From Euryarchaeota archaeon UBA121 (lineage in GTDB: Archaea > Thermoplasmatota > Poseidoniia > Poseidoniales > Thalassarchaeaceae), in assembly GCA_002499865.1 (NCBI GenBank), contig DANL01000062.1, forward strand, positions 1 to 21,273: 21,273 nt of DNA, in the 5' to 3' direction. Position numbers and translations under genes: made by a program. Below, piece by piece: positions 7,766 to 15,260 of this stretch. Numbering within the stretch: the first letter of the stretch is position 1; the number at the start of each line of letters is the position of its first letter. The notes under the pieces were generated by a model. It was not told the origin of the DNA, searched no databases, and worked only from the letters and a program-made list of their open reading frames with translations.

Positions 7766-8122
7766 TCAAGGCTCCAACGTCTCGATGAGAACACATCCGC
7801 CATCTAGCTCAACAATCTTTGAAGCCGCGCTAACTGCAGTCTCCAAGCCAGCAGTCATCAGAATTTCTCTCCTTGATCCGACATCACTCTGGAAAACCAG
7901 TCTATGACTAAGCATCTCTAGTACCTCATGATCTACTATTTGCCAAACCCAATCTTCACCTTCAATGGTAACCAGTGCCTCGACAGGAGTTAAAGGCCCC
8001 TGATCTAAGCCATTTGACTGGGCCCTCTCGACCAGCTCAACCAGCTTTCTGGCCGACTTGCCCTGATCTAAACTCACTCGTTCGCCTGCATTTCTAGAAA
8101 TTCTTCTCCTTAGTGTCCTCAT
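7766..8122 (-). CDS. Hypothetical protein upstream of Sec61-beta
   Basis: I do not recognise this protein. From ATG 8122 it has 118 residues; a TTG at 8149 would add nine Arg-rich residues but falls inside a hairpin. The N-terminus is strongly basic (MRTLRRRISRNAGERVS), and a soluble domain with alternating beta and helix follows (VEALVTIEGEDWVWQIVDHE, then EILMTAGLETAVSAA and GGCVLIETLEP). No membrane segment or metal site is seen. The pattern could fit a small alpha/beta regulatory or binding domain, but that is only an impression from hydrophobicity. It precedes secG on the same strand and is divergent from the Trm4-like gene across a 155-bp gap. Confidence 0.65.
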   Translation of the reverse strand: MRTLRRRISRNAGERVSLDQGKSARKLVELVERAQSNGLDQGPLTPVEALVTIEGEDWVWQIVDHEVLEMLSHRLVFQSDVGSRREILMTAGLETAVSAASKIVELDGGCVLIETLEP

Positions 8123-8133
8123 AGCATCCCATC

Positions 8134-8148
8134 TGCGGCAACGCCGCA
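8134..8148 (-). repeat. Hairpin at the start of the Sec61-beta-linked gene
   Basis: TGCGGC-AAC-GCCGCA is a perfect 6-bp stem with a 3-nt loop, ending 12 nt before the chosen ATG at 8122 and covering the alternative TTG. It may affect which start is used or serve as an operator in the divergent gap. Confidence 0.35.
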
Positions 8149-8259
8149 ATTCGTGAGCTCCTCATCTGATGTTTAACCGTTTACGGAATTTACACCTGTC
8201 GACAAACGTTTCAGAAGACCAGAATGACTCGCCAATAGATACGAGCCATTGATTCGACA

Positions 8260-8279
8260 ACGCCCTGTCGCACAGGCGT
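8260..8279 (+). repeat. Hairpin overlapping the Trm4-like GTG start
   Basis: The arms ACGCC...GGCGT and TGT...ACA form an 8-bp stem with one bulged C and a CGC loop. The 3' arm includes the first two bases of the GTG start codon at 8278. No other start lies between it and the in-frame TAG at 8236, so if GTG is used the start codon is partly paired in the mRNA. Confidence 0.4.
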
Positions 8280-9909
8280 GGAGGACTCTCATAAGACCTG
8301 GTCTGATCTGGCATCATCTAGCCTTCTTCTCAAGGCTGTAGCCAGTTGGAGGGTTGATCCGAGAGAATGGCTGGAGAGCGCATTCGACAGACTTCCAGAG
8401 ACAGTCAGAGTCAATCCTCTTAGGCGCGATAGCGAATGGGTCGAGCAGTGGCTCAAAGATGTGGGCGCTGATAGAATTGAGTGGTTCAAAGGTCCTGGAA
8501 GTGCCTGGGAGATGCCATTCACTAGAGGGTCAGCCGAAGGAGAGGACCGGGAGGTGCTCAAGGCTTTACATGAGACTGGTAGAATAACACGTCAGGAAAT
8601 AGTCTCTATGATTCCTGTTCTGGCAATGGATATTGCTCCGGGTGAGCTAGTTCTAGACATGTGTGCATCCCCTGGTTCCAAGACAACTCAGATCGCAGAA
8701 TGTCTTGGTGACAGTGGTATTGTGTTTGCTAATGAGATATCTAATTCCAGAGCCAATACACTAGTATCAAACGTTCAGAGGCACGCATCTAGGTCTGCCA
8801 TAGTAATCAATCATGATGGAAGACACATCCCCAAAGTCCCAATGGGGGGATTTGATAAGATTCTGGTTGATGTTCCTTGTACGGGATCCGCGACAACGAG
8901 GAAGAATCCTGAGGTTTGGGAGAAGTGGAGTCCCAGGGGCGGGAGGTCATTGCATGATCTACAGATCAATCTACTGAGGAAGGCAGTCAGCCTTGTCAGG
9001 CCAGGTGGAGTTATTGTCTACTCCACATGCTCCCTAGATCCAATTGAGAACGAGGCAGTGGTCGCTGAGATAATTAGAACCGAGGAGAACTTAGAGCTCC
9101 TACCGATATCAGAAATACTCCCCAATCTGCCAGGAAGAGATGGATTCTCCTCATGGCCAGATATCGATGATGATGCTATGCCATCAGTTACCTTGGATCT
9201 AGAGAAGTCTATGACTTCACCAGTAGAGGATGAGATTTCCGAATCCCTGAAGAAATGTATGAGAATTTGGCATGACGATATAGGAGGAGGGGGCTTCTTC
9301 ATTTCAGTAATAAAAAAATCTGGAAATATGCCAATGGAGACTCAAAGTCCCGATTTTTACAAATCTCCAGAAGAAGTCAAACCCGACATCCAGAGTTCGC
9401 CCCAACCCATCAGTCAGGAAATTAAGAATAGCCTCAATGATAGATGGGGGAATATGCCTGATAATCTTTGGATGAGGGGGAAAAAGATTCTGTGGGCAAA
9501 CCCTCAGGCCGAGGAGATTTGGTCTTCTGAAAGGAGGGTGAGAAACGGTAGGACTGCCATCCCAGGAGAAAGATGGAGGCCACTCAATGTACTCCATCTT
9601 GGCCGAGAGATCGCTAGAGTAAGAAAGGGAGTTCCAGAAAGAATCTCTGGGAAAGCTGCTCTTGAACTCTCATCCTTAATGAGCAAGGGAATCACAGAAG
9701 TCACAGAGGATACGATTGACTCCATACTACATTCTCAATTTTTGGAATTGGAGGAAACCGGTATTCCGGAGAACATCAGTGGGGGGCACATCCTCATGTC
9801 CGAAAAAGAGGCAATACCTGTGTGGGTAGGTGGGAAGGTAACAATAATGCTCAATGAAAAAGAAATATTAATCAAGAAAAAACAGAGAAATTTAGAAATT
9901 ATCAGTTAA
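8278..9909 (+). CDS. Trm4/NSUN2-like RNA m5C methyltransferase with long C-terminus
   Basis: This is an S-adenosylmethionine-dependent enzyme that makes 5-methylcytosine in RNA, most likely tRNA. The core matches the Trm4/NSUN2 branch: GRITRQEIVSMIPVL at 101-115, SAM-binding LDMCASPGSKTTQ at 126-138, the motif IV catalytic DVPCTG with C201, the branch-typical RKNPEVWEKW, and the motif VI nucleophile STCSLDPIENEAVV with C251. Archaeal Trm4 is usually near 310 residues. This protein has 543, with a further 240 or so residues after the catalytic fold, as in eukaryotic NSUN2/Trm4. The tail holds Trp-rich and PUA-like stretches (WMRGKKILWANPQ; HILMSEKEAIPVWVGGKV), but I cannot assign a domain firmly. 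The start is GTG, inside a hairpin. Confidence 0.9.
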   Translation: MEDSHKTWSDLASSSLLLKAVASWRVDPREWLESAFDRLPETVRVNPLRRDSEWVEQWLKDVGADRIEWFKGPGSAWEMPFTRGSAEGEDREVLKALHETGRITRQEIVSMIPVLAMDIAPGELVLDMCASPGSKTTQIAECLGDSGIVFANEISNSRANTLVSNVQRHASRSAIVINHDGRHIPKVPMGGFDKILVDVPCTGSATTRKNPEVWEKWSPRGGRSLHDLQINLLRKAVSLVRPGGVIVYSTCSLDPIENEAVVAEIIRTEENLELLPISEILPNLPGRDGFSSWPDIDDDAMPSVTLDLEKSMTSPVEDEISESLKKCMRIWHDDIGGGGFFISVIKKSGNMPMETQSPDFYKSPEEVKPDIQSSPQPISQEIKNSLNDRWGNMPDNLWMRGKKILWANPQAEEIWSSERRVRNGRTAIPGERWRPLNVLHLGREIARVRKGVPERISGKAALELSSLMSKGITEVTEDTIDSILHSQFLELEETGIPENISGGHILMSEKEAIPVWVGGKVTIMLNEKEILIKKKQRNLEIIS

Positions 9910-9939
9910 TATCAATCTGAACAAGCGACTAATATTTCT

Positions 9940-9950
9940 GAATTTAATAT
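9940..9950 (+). promoter_or_regulatory. AT-rich TATA-like element before the Lrp gene
   Basis: AATTTAATATC lies about 55 bases before the preferred ATG at 10001, in the only AT-rich stretch of this gap. It would place a transcription start near 9972 with a short leader carrying the ribosome site. This is a weak call from composition alone. Confidence 0.28.
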
Positions 9951-10000
9951 CACATATGTTCATTAGCCTGCCGCTATCAAAGGGGTTTCCCGGTGAATAC

Positions 10001-10447
10001 ATGATAGACGAGACAGACCGAAAAATTATACATGTCCTACAGAAAGACGGCAGAGCGTCCCTAAGGAAGATATCAGAGGAAGTAGGCGTAGCATTGGGAA
10101 CTGTAAGTAATAGGGTAAACAGAATGGAGGGTAGTGGGATAATTACCGGATATTCAGTCAGACTCGATCCTGAAAAGGTCGGTTGGAGCTTGAACGTAGT
10201 CATAGGACTGAGGATAGAAAAAGGAAGGCTAATCGAGATACAAGAGAAGATTTCCAGAGATTACAGGGTATGTGGCGTGTATGATGTCACCGGAGATTAT
10301 GACTCCATGGTTATTGCCAGGGCCAAGGATAGGGAGGACTTGGATGATCTCATCAAGAATGTCATGTCTGTTGATGGTATCGAGAGGTCACTGACCCAAT
10401 TAGTTCTGAACACTGTTAAAGAAACAATAACTGTGGCTCCAGAGTAG
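10001..10447 (+). CDS. Lrp/AsnC-family transcriptional regulator
   Basis: This is a feast/famine-type DNA-binding regulator, common in archaea, which usually responds to amino acids and often autoregulates. From ATG 10001 it has 148 residues, the family norm. GGTGA stands 4 nt before this ATG, while the upstream ATG at 9956 would add 15 unlikely residues. The N-terminal AsnC-type helix-turn-helix is at 1-50 (MIDETDRKIIHVLQKDGRAS, then SLRKISEEVGVALGTVSNRV). The C-terminal RAM ligand-binding and oligomerisation domain runs from about 63 to 140, with VCGVYDVTGDYDSMV as the usual conserved core. The stop is one base from the convergent Toprim gene. Its targets are not visible; the divergent cox promoter is too far away to claim. 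Confidence 0.9.
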   Translation: MIDETDRKIIHVLQKDGRASLRKISEEVGVALGTVSNRVNRMEGSGIITGYSVRLDPEKVGWSLNVVIGLRIEKGRLIEIQEKISRDYRVCGVYDVTGDYDSMVIARAKDREDLDDLIKNVMSVDGIERSLTQLVLNTVKETITVAPE

Positions 10448-10448
10448 C

Positions 10449-11009
10449 CTAAAACCCACTCATCTGAGATAGTATGGATGCGACATGAGGACGTAGCGAC
10501 TCGACTGTCCTGCCCTCTGGCTTCATAGTTTTCATCAATTCTATCCTGAGCTCCTCATCTACCTTGACATCCAAGGACTCCATGCGTTCCCTAATTGATT
10601 TCTGAAGCCTCCCACCAGTCCTGTCCCAGTCCATCAGAAGAATTACTGCCCCTCCGCCATCCTCTAAGTTTCTGACTCCATACGTACTATGCAGATACGC
10701 TACTAACTTGGAAATCGGCCACCCCCTGTTCACCTTCTCAACTATTCCGACGAATCCCAACTCTCTCAGAGTTCGCACATCATTAATTCCTTCCACTATC
10801 ACAGGACAGTTGCATCCATCCATTTCGATAGGAGCATTTCTCTGAATGGAAATCTGGATTATTTTCGAGGCCTTTTGGAATCGAGAAACTCTATCATGAG
10901 GGGCAAGACTCTTTCCATTACCTCCAGGGCCATTATGGTTCATCATAGCCTGATAAGGGCGATTTTTCTTTGTAGTTATCCCATTCAATTGGAACAAATA
11001 TTCAGGCAT
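10449..11009 (-). CDS. Toprim-domain protein
   Basis: This is a small Toprim protein, the fold that holds Mg2+ in primases, topoisomerases and RNase M5. Key residues are present: the glutamate E73 in CPVIVEGINDVRTLRELG (residues 68-85) and the D-x-D pair D127/D129 in VILLMDWDRTGGRL. Stand-alone archaeal Toprim proteins of this kind are conserved but poorly characterised; a role in RNA or DNA processing is inference. It has 186 residues from ATG 11009. The first 60 are polar and not obviously part of the fold, and an ATG pair near 10943 could be the true start. It is divergent from coxB with only 53 bp between starts, and it ends one base from the Lrp gene. Confidence 0.8.
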   Translation of the reverse strand: MPEYLFQLNGITTKKNRPYQAMMNHNGPGGNGKSLAPHDRVSRFQKASKIIQISIQRNAPIEMDGCNCPVIVEGINDVRTLRELGFVGIVEKVNRGWPISKLVAYLHSTYGVRNLEDGGGAVILLMDWDRTGGRLQKSIRERMESLDVKVDEELRIELMKTMKPEGRTVESLRPHVASILSQMSGF

Positions 11010-11039
11010 GTCATCCGTATCCCTTATGAGGGGAATTCA

Positions 11040-11057
11040 TACCCGTCGATACGGGTA
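11040..11057 (+). promoter_or_regulatory. Perfect hairpin/palindrome just before coxB
   Basis: TACCCGT-CGAT-ACGGGTA has 7-bp arms around a 4-nt loop, 5 nt before the coxB TTG at 11063, in the 53-bp gap shared with the divergent Toprim gene. It could be an operator for either gene or a leader hairpin that controls coxB initiation. Confidence 0.42.
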
Positions 11058-11062
11058 GTGTC

Positions 11063-11812
11063 TTGACCATCCAGAGCACTCTTTTTCAGGGCCTTTGGGA
11101 CTACTACATTGTGATATCATTTTTTGTATCCGTTTTTACATTCACTTGGTTGTATCACCACTCCTTCTGGTATCGTTCTGAAGACGCTGATGACTACAAT
11201 AATCCTGACGAGATTGCGGTTGGTGTTTTTCCTAAACATAATGATGATATGAGGCTCGAGGTAGCATGGACTATCGCACCTTTCATACTCATTGTGTGGC
11301 TAACCTATGTCTCATGGGTCCCTCTAGATGCGGTATGGTCAGAAACAGGTGAGGATGGGTACCATGGTGAAGAATGCGAGGAAGGACAATCCTCCAACAA
11401 CCAACTCGATGATTATGGCGTAGTTACGTCTGAGTGCTATCATGTGATCGAGATTACTGGTAAGCAGTGGGTTTGGGCGTTCGACTGTCTCGACCTGTCA
11501 ACTGAGTTATGTGACACAGGAAGCGATAACATCGAAGTTTACGGAACCGTTCCCCTACTTTCACTGAAGACCGGTGAGACGTATCTGGCTAATATGAGAT
11601 CGGAGGATGTTACCCACGCTCCGTGGTTCCTTGGAATGGGGGTAAAAGAAGATACATTGTACGGAGCCCAAATAGGGCCATCTGAATACAACTGGCCTAC
11701 AACACTCTGGCTACCGATAAGTGACATCGTAGACGATCAAATAATTCTCTGTACTGAATACTGTGGAGATGCCCACTCTGTCATGGCAGGAAAACTGGTA
11801 GTCCATCAATAG
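11063..11812 (+). CDS. coxB: Cytochrome c oxidase subunit II
   Basis: This subunit takes electrons from cytochrome c or a cupredoxin through the binuclear CuA site and passes them to subunit I. Two N-terminal helices (about 12-32 and 67-87) anchor it, and a cupredoxin domain lies outside. CuA ligands are complete: H185 in DVTHAPW, C230, E232, C234, H238 and M241 in CTEYCGDAHSVM. The docking-type aromatic motif GKQWVWAFD is at 133-141. It has 249 residues. An acidic insert at about 94-126 and a loop at 142-150 carry four extra cysteines (105, 125, 142, 150) that could form disulfides. There is no lipobox and no fused cytochrome c. The start is TTG with a weak ribosome site, so the level may be set by the hairpin in front. 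It is the first gene of the cox operon. Confidence 0.94.
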   Translation: MTIQSTLFQGLWDYYIVISFFVSVFTFTWLYHHSFWYRSEDADDYNNPDEIAVGVFPKHNDDMRLEVAWTIAPFILIVWLTYVSWVPLDAVWSETGEDGYHGEECEEGQSSNNQLDDYGVVTSECYHVIEITGKQWVWAFDCLDLSTELCDTGSDNIEVYGTVPLLSLKTGETYLANMRSEDVTHAPWFLGMGVKEDTLYGAQIGPSEYNWPTTLWLPISDIVDDQIILCTEYCGDAHSVMAGKLVVHQ

Positions 11813-11819
11813 GAGGTGA
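11811..11819 (+). promoter_or_regulatory. Strong Shine-Dalgarno for coxA
   Basis: AGGAGGTGA is a near-perfect anti-16S match. It overlaps the coxB TAG and lies 4 nt from the coxA ATG at 11824. It supports this start and translational coupling. Confidence 0.8.
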
Positions 11820-11823
11820 CTGA

Positions 11824-14145
11824 ATGAACAGGAAGTCGATGAGAACTCTACTTGTCCTATCAGCTATTGCTATGGCGATGGTAGTCTCGCCCGCAGTAGT
11901 ATCATACCCAACAGGTATTCAGGGCGTCAAGGACTCAGGGTGTAACTGTCACGGAGCAACTACTAGCTCTGAGGTTGTCCCTTCAATCACTGGACTCCCC
12001 GACCAGTACAACTACTCTGAATCATATGAAATCGTGGTATCTTTTGTCGGAGGACCAGCCAGTCCGACCAACTCCAATCAAGGAGGCTTCAATCTCTGGG
12101 TTAGCGACGGGGAGCTCTCTCCATCAGACGCCACTGTTCAATCATACAATCCTAACGAGGTGAGCCATACTGAAGCTGGGAACGATCAGACATCTTGGAC
12201 TCTTACATGGACCTCTCCCTCTTCTGACAGAAACGTAGAATTCATCCTCCATGCTAACTCTGTAAATGGAAATGCAGATGGTGCCAATGGAGGCAGCTCT
12301 GGAGATATGTGGAACAAACTTACAGCCAAGGTATCTCCACCAGTATTGGTTCTTGAAGAGGCAGATCCATTCGTTGTATTGTCTACTTTGATTGTCGTTT
12401 CTGCTATTCTTCTAGCATTCACACTAGCATATGTTTTCTACAGGACAAATCCAGAGTCCTTCACATGGGACTACTTCGCGCCATGGATAGCAGATTGGCT
12501 TACTACAACCGATCACAAGAAAGTAGGTACTCTGTACTTTGTCGCTGGACTCTTCTTCCTAGGTGTGGGAGGAATTATGGCTATGATGATCAGAATACAG
12601 CTGGCCGTACCAGGTAATGATTTCCTTACACAAGATCAGTATAACCAGTTTTTCACTCTTCATGGTACGACTATGATATTCTTAGCGGCAATGCCACTGA
12701 TTAATGGATTCGCCAACTGGATGGTACCTCTTCAGATTGGTGCTCCCGACCTAGCTCTTCCTAGGCTGAATGCAATGTCATTCTGGCTTCAACCAGTCGG
12801 TGCACTTCTGATATTCACTGGTGTATTCTCTGGCTCAGGAGCCGATACTGGATGGACTGGATACGCACCTTACGTAGTCAGTGAGACTGCACACATGGGT
12901 ACCACTATGTGGGTAGCGGGTCAGATTATGCTGGTAGCCTCATCCACTTTAACAGGAATAAACTTCCTAACAACAATAGCTGTCATGAGGGCCCCAGGAA
13001 TGGGATGGCTACAGATGCCATTATTCACATGGTCAATACTAATTGCTAACCTAATGCTCTTCTTATCGATTCCAGCTTTCGGAATCGGGCTTATACAAGT
13101 ATATCTGGACAGAGTAATTGGCACGGCTTTCTATGATGTTTCAGCTGGAGGAGACCCTCTTCTGTGGAGCCATCTTTTCTGGTACTTCGGACATCCCGAA
13201 GTATACGTGGTCATAGTACCTGCCTTTGGAGTGATTTCAGAGGTTATAGCCACGAGTGCTAGAAGGTCTATTTTCGGGTACCGCTCAATGGTATATGCAA
13301 TGGCAGGAATTGGGGTTGTCTCATTTATTGTGTACGGACATCACATGTTCACCAGTGGAATGAGTCCGACTCTGAGATTCGTGACCATGCTGACTACAAT
13401 GCTTGTCGCAGTACCTACCGGAATCAAGATATTCAACTGGCTCAAGACCATGCATGGGGGCTCATTAGTCTACAGGACGCACACACTCTGGACGCTCGGT
13501 TTCCTTGTTACCTTCACTCTGGGAGGAATTTCAGGCATGTTCTTCCCATCCATAGCTATGGATCTCCACCTCCACGAGTCATACTTCGTAGTCGCTCACT
13601 TCCACTACGTTCTAGTCGGTGGAACAGTCTTCGGCTTCTATGCCGCGATCTACTACTGGTTCCCCAAGATGTCTGGTAGGATGCTAGATGAGAAACTAGG
13701 AGTTCTGCACTTCCTAGTCGGATTCATTTCATACAACGCTCTATTCTGGCCTATGCACAGGCTAGGAGTATGGGGAATGGCTCGAAGGCATCACACTTAC
13801 TTCGTTACCACGGAGGAGGCAATGGGGGCACTTCCCATAGAGGCAGCAGGGTGGAACATGTTCATATCCGTATCAGCATTCATCTTCTTCTTCTCCAACT
13901 TCATCATGGTGGCCAATATGATCAAGACCCTCATCAGAGGTGAAAAGGCACCTCCGGACCCATGGGGAGGATGGTCCTTCGAGTGGATGACTGCATCCCC
14001 TCCGCCTACTCCAAGCTTCGATCCGCACAATCTACCGGTACTCACTGATGCAAACGAGCACATCGCCAATGAACCGGGAACACTCAGCAAATTATTCAAT
14101 AGACTAATGGTCAGTGAGGAAGATACTGAGGAGGTGACACATTGA
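11824..14145 (+). CDS. coxA: Cytochrome c oxidase subunit I with N-terminal Reeler-like domain
   Basis: This is the catalytic heme-copper subunit, which reduces O2 to water and pumps protons. The core begins near residue 213 (DWLTTTDHKKVG) and has the low-spin heme ligands H280 and H594, heme a3 ligand H592, CuB ligands H457, H506 and H507, the cross-linking Tyr and channel Glu in GHPEVY (456-461), K-channel K535 and D-channel D309. This is an A1-type oxidase. The front is unusual. A signal-like helix (about 7-27) is followed by an outside domain of about 150 residues that starts GCNCHG (C40, C42, H43) and ends near 170, then an extra helix at 183-206. That domain resembles Reeler/'choice-of-anchor V' modules. 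The fusion is continuous, with no frameshift or stop. The total of 773 residues compares with about 550 normally. Confidence 0.95.
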   Translation: MNRKSMRTLLVLSAIAMAMVVSPAVVSYPTGIQGVKDSGCNCHGATTSSEVVPSITGLPDQYNYSESYEIVVSFVGGPASPTNSNQGGFNLWVSDGELSPSDATVQSYNPNEVSHTEAGNDQTSWTLTWTSPSSDRNVEFILHANSVNGNADGANGGSSGDMWNKLTAKVSPPVLVLEEADPFVVLSTLIVVSAILLAFTLAYVFYRTNPESFTWDYFAPWIADWLTTTDHKKVGTLYFVAGLFFLGVGGIMAMMIRIQLAVPGNDFLTQDQYNQFFTLHGTTMIFLAAMPLINGFANWMVPLQIGAPDLALPRLNAMSFWLQPVGALLIFTGVFSGSGADTGWTGYAPYVVSETAHMGTTMWVAGQIMLVASSTLTGINFLTTIAVMRAPGMGWLQMPLFTWSILIANLMLFLSIPAFGIGLIQVYLDRVIGTAFYDVSAGGDPLLWSHLFWYFGHPEVYVVIVPAFGVISEVIATSARRSIFGYRSMVYAMAGIGVVSFIVYGHHMFTSGMSPTLRFVTMLTTMLVAVPTGIKIFNWLKTMHGGSLVYRTHTLWTLGFLVTFTLGGISGMFFPSIAMDLHLHESYFVVAHFHYVLVGGTVFGFYAAIYYWFPKMSGRMLDEKLGVLHFLVGFISYNALFWPMHRLGVWGMARRHHTYFVTTEEAMGALPIEAAGWNMFISVSAFIFFFSNFIMVANMIKTLIRGEKAPPDPWGGWSFEWMTASPPPTPSFDPHNLPVLTDANEHIANEPGTLSKLFNRLMVSEEDTEEVTH
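14129..14137 (+). promoter_or_regulatory. Shine-Dalgarno for coxC, inside the end of coxA
   Basis: AGGAGGTGA, identical to the coxA site, lies 4 nt before a TTG at 14142 that overlaps the coxA TGA as TTGA. It decides the non-ATG start of coxC. Confidence 0.78.
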
Positions 14146-15251
14146 GCGCTCACGATGATCACCATCCAAGTGCATGGGGCCCACATGACTGGAGTCATGG
14201 TGCTCCTCACAACTCTTGGTCTCCCTTCATCATGAGTGTCGGAATAGGAATTTTCCTCTTCTCCTTAGCAGGGGTCTACAGATGGGGTGAAATGATAGAT
14301 GTTGGATCCATAGCGTTAGTTTTCGCAGGTCTTGCAATAGTCATGTTCGGACTGGCAGTATTCTGGCGTCAAGATATATCATTCGATGGGGCCTACGAGC
14401 CCAAGGCCACTGGAACCCCATTCAGAGGTATTGATATCAGGAAGGTATCAGTATGGATTTTCCTAATGTCTGAGATGATGGTATTCACTTCTCTCTTCAG
14501 CACATACATGAGATACAGATTCGGCATAGAGTCATGCGAGTCAGTTTTCGAGTCAGGTCAGTGGGTAGAGGGAACATCAGTCACATGTTTCGAACCGGCG
14601 GGACACCTCATTGCATCATCCTGGTTCCACATAGCCCCAGGTGCGATAAACACATTCGCCCTCATTGTTTCCTCGTTCACCGTGGTTCAGGCATTGAGGT
14701 ATGCCAAGAAGGTGGATCTAGACCATAAGGTAAGGACGAAGCTAGTTACTAGGTATCTGGGAGCCACAACAGTACTGGCTATACTCTTCTTGTCACTGAA
14801 GATGATTGAGTGGTTCATAGGATTCCCCCTTCCAGAATTCCTCGCAGAGTACAATCATGGAGATACCACAATCAAATCTCTCTATGCCGAAGGCTACCTA
14901 ATCAATGCCGATAGTTATCAGCACCATTACTACGATACTGCATACTTGGCCGACCATGGCCATGGGATTTCTCATGATACCGAGCTCTACGCCATGATGG
15001 AATCAGGAACTCACTCTGGAGGACAGATGATGGCCAACATCAGAGTCAGCGCATCCACTTTCTATGTTACGACAGGTACTCACGGAGTCCACGTACTTGG
15101 CGGGATAATCGGACTAATGTACATGACATTCAAGGCTAGCAGAGGGGGATATACTCCTGAGAATGCTGTCTCAATAGAGTATTTCGGACTTTACTGGCAC
15201 TTCGTTGACCTGATATGGGTCATCGTCTTCCCGTTCTTCTATCTGTACTGA
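14142..15251 (+). CDS. coxC: Cytochrome c oxidase subunit III
   Basis: This membrane subunit stabilises subunit I and its proton uptake path. Family segments are clear: RKVSVWIFLMSEMMVFTSLF at 101-120, WFHIAPGAINTFALIVSSFT near 161-180, TGTHGVHVLGGIIGLMY at 311-327, and a C-terminal GLYWHFVDLIWVIVFPFF. It has 369 residues against roughly 200-290 for most homologues. The surplus lies in a His-rich cytoplasmic start with six His in the first 23 residues (HDDHHPSAWGPHDWSHGAPH), a loop at about 131-155 with two cysteines, and a His-rich loop at about 238-291 (DSYQHHYYDTAYLADHGHG). The start is TTG, coupled to coxA by overlap. The His clusters might bind Cu or Zn, but that is inference. Confidence 0.92.
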   Translation: MSAHDDHHPSAWGPHDWSHGAPHNSWSPFIMSVGIGIFLFSLAGVYRWGEMIDVGSIALVFAGLAIVMFGLAVFWRQDISFDGAYEPKATGTPFRGIDIRKVSVWIFLMSEMMVFTSLFSTYMRYRFGIESCESVFESGQWVEGTSVTCFEPAGHLIASSWFHIAPGAINTFALIVSSFTVVQALRYAKKVDLDHKVRTKLVTRYLGATTVLAILFLSLKMIEWFIGFPLPEFLAEYNHGDTTIKSLYAEGYLINADSYQHHYYDTAYLADHGHGISHDTELYAMMESGTHSGGQMMANIRVSASTFYVTTGTHGVHVLGGIIGLMYMTFKASRGGYTPENAVSIEYFGLYWHFVDLIWVIVFPFFYLY

Positions 15252-15257
15252 GGTGAT
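15251..15257 (+). promoter_or_regulatory. Shine-Dalgarno for coxD
   Basis: AGGTGAT starts on the last base of the coxC stop and lies 3 nt from a TTG at 15261, which fixes the coxD start. Confidence 0.65.
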
Positions 15258-15260
15258 AAA

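Noticed and set aside
11940..11955. Heme c site in the CoxA N-terminal domain
   Set aside because: The motif is C-N-C-H, one residue short of CxxCH, so covalent heme is unlikely; metal binding or a structural role fits better.
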